DNA of 5,926 bases from an uncultured Oscillibacter sp. GTDB lineage: Bacteria > Bacillota > Clostridia > Oscillospirales > Oscillospiraceae. The notes below the pieces were generated by a model that saw only the letters and a list, made by a program, of their open reading frames with translations, made no database searches and was not told where the DNA came from. Below, one piece after another: positions 5,857 to 5,926 of the stretch. Numbering within the stretch: position 1 is the first letter of the stretch; each line of letters begins with the position of its first letter. The DNA lies in NCBI GenBank assembly GCA_905236835.1, contig CAJOQY010000046.1:1-5926 (forward strand), written 5' to 3'. The position numbers and the translations under genes are program-made.

Positions 5857-5885
5857 TTGCGCGGAGGAGAAAAATCTGTTATAAT
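5857..5885 (+). promoter_or_regulatory. Outward plus-strand promoter at the right edge
   Basis: TTGCGC (5857-5862), a 17-base spacer, then a perfect TATAAT (5880-5885). The -35 box is weak. It would drive a gene to the right of the window, divergent from the GGDEF-EAL gene. The remaining 41 bases contain no start codon with a ribosome site, so no gene can be called. Confidence 0.55.
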
Positions 5886-5894
5886 CAATCAAAA
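5882..5894. repeat. 13-base exact copy of the deoR promoter repeat
   Basis: TAATCAATCAAAA is identical to 2437-2449 within the tandem decamer array upstream of deoR. Here it overlaps the -10 box and expected start of the outward promoter, a position suited to repression. It may mark a second target of the DeoR-family protein, but the word is low in complexity and could be chance. Confidence 0.4.
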
Positions 5895-5926
5895 CCCGTC
5901 AGAAAAATAGAAACGGAATTTAGACA

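Overview
The window looks like chromosomal DNA from a Gram-positive, probably clostridial (Bacillota), bacterium. This rests on strong sigma-A-type promoters with 17-base spacers in AT-rich gaps, purine-rich Shine-Dalgarno sites, stem-plus-U-tract terminators, and the gene content: a one-chain mannitol PTS permease, a DeoR repressor, an S11 D,D-carboxypeptidase and a soluble PAS-GGDEF-EAL protein. The genes are GC-rich with many GCG, GCC and GGC codons; the gaps are strongly AT-rich. No species can be named from the sequence alone.

All four genes lie on the minus strand, so in transcription order the window reads from right to left. (1) 5720-4017: cytoplasmic PAS-GGDEF-EAL protein with its own promoter (5812-5784) and terminator (3998-3971). 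(2) 3818-2529: membrane-anchored D-alanyl-D-alanine carboxypeptidase with its own promoter (3964-3936), a long leader and a terminator (2524-2491). (3) 2346-1603: DeoR-family sugar regulator behind a near-consensus promoter (2433-2405) that is packed with repeats. (4) 1529-1: mtlA, the mannitol PTS enzyme IICBA, running off the left edge as its IIA domain begins. At the right edge a plus-strand promoter (5857-5885) points out of the window.

The deoR-mtlA pair forms a sugar-uptake unit. The regulator probably senses a phosphorylated sugar and controls its own promoter, and mtlA through readthrough across a 73-base gap with no terminator. The carboxypeptidase and the GGDEF-EAL protein are separate single-gene units with no visible functional link to mannitol.

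Nothing here amounts to a clearly new biological system. The points most worth a second look are the GGDEF-EAL protein, whose cyclase motif is destroyed and whose EAL domain has lysine in place of a catalytic glutamate; the helically phased 10-base repeats over the deoR promoter, with a 13-base exact copy at the outward promoter on the right edge; and the unusual N-terminal anchoring of the carboxypeptidase. No tRNA, rRNA, CRISPR array, insertion sequence or riboswitch was recognised. No gene-free stretch exceeds 300 bases.
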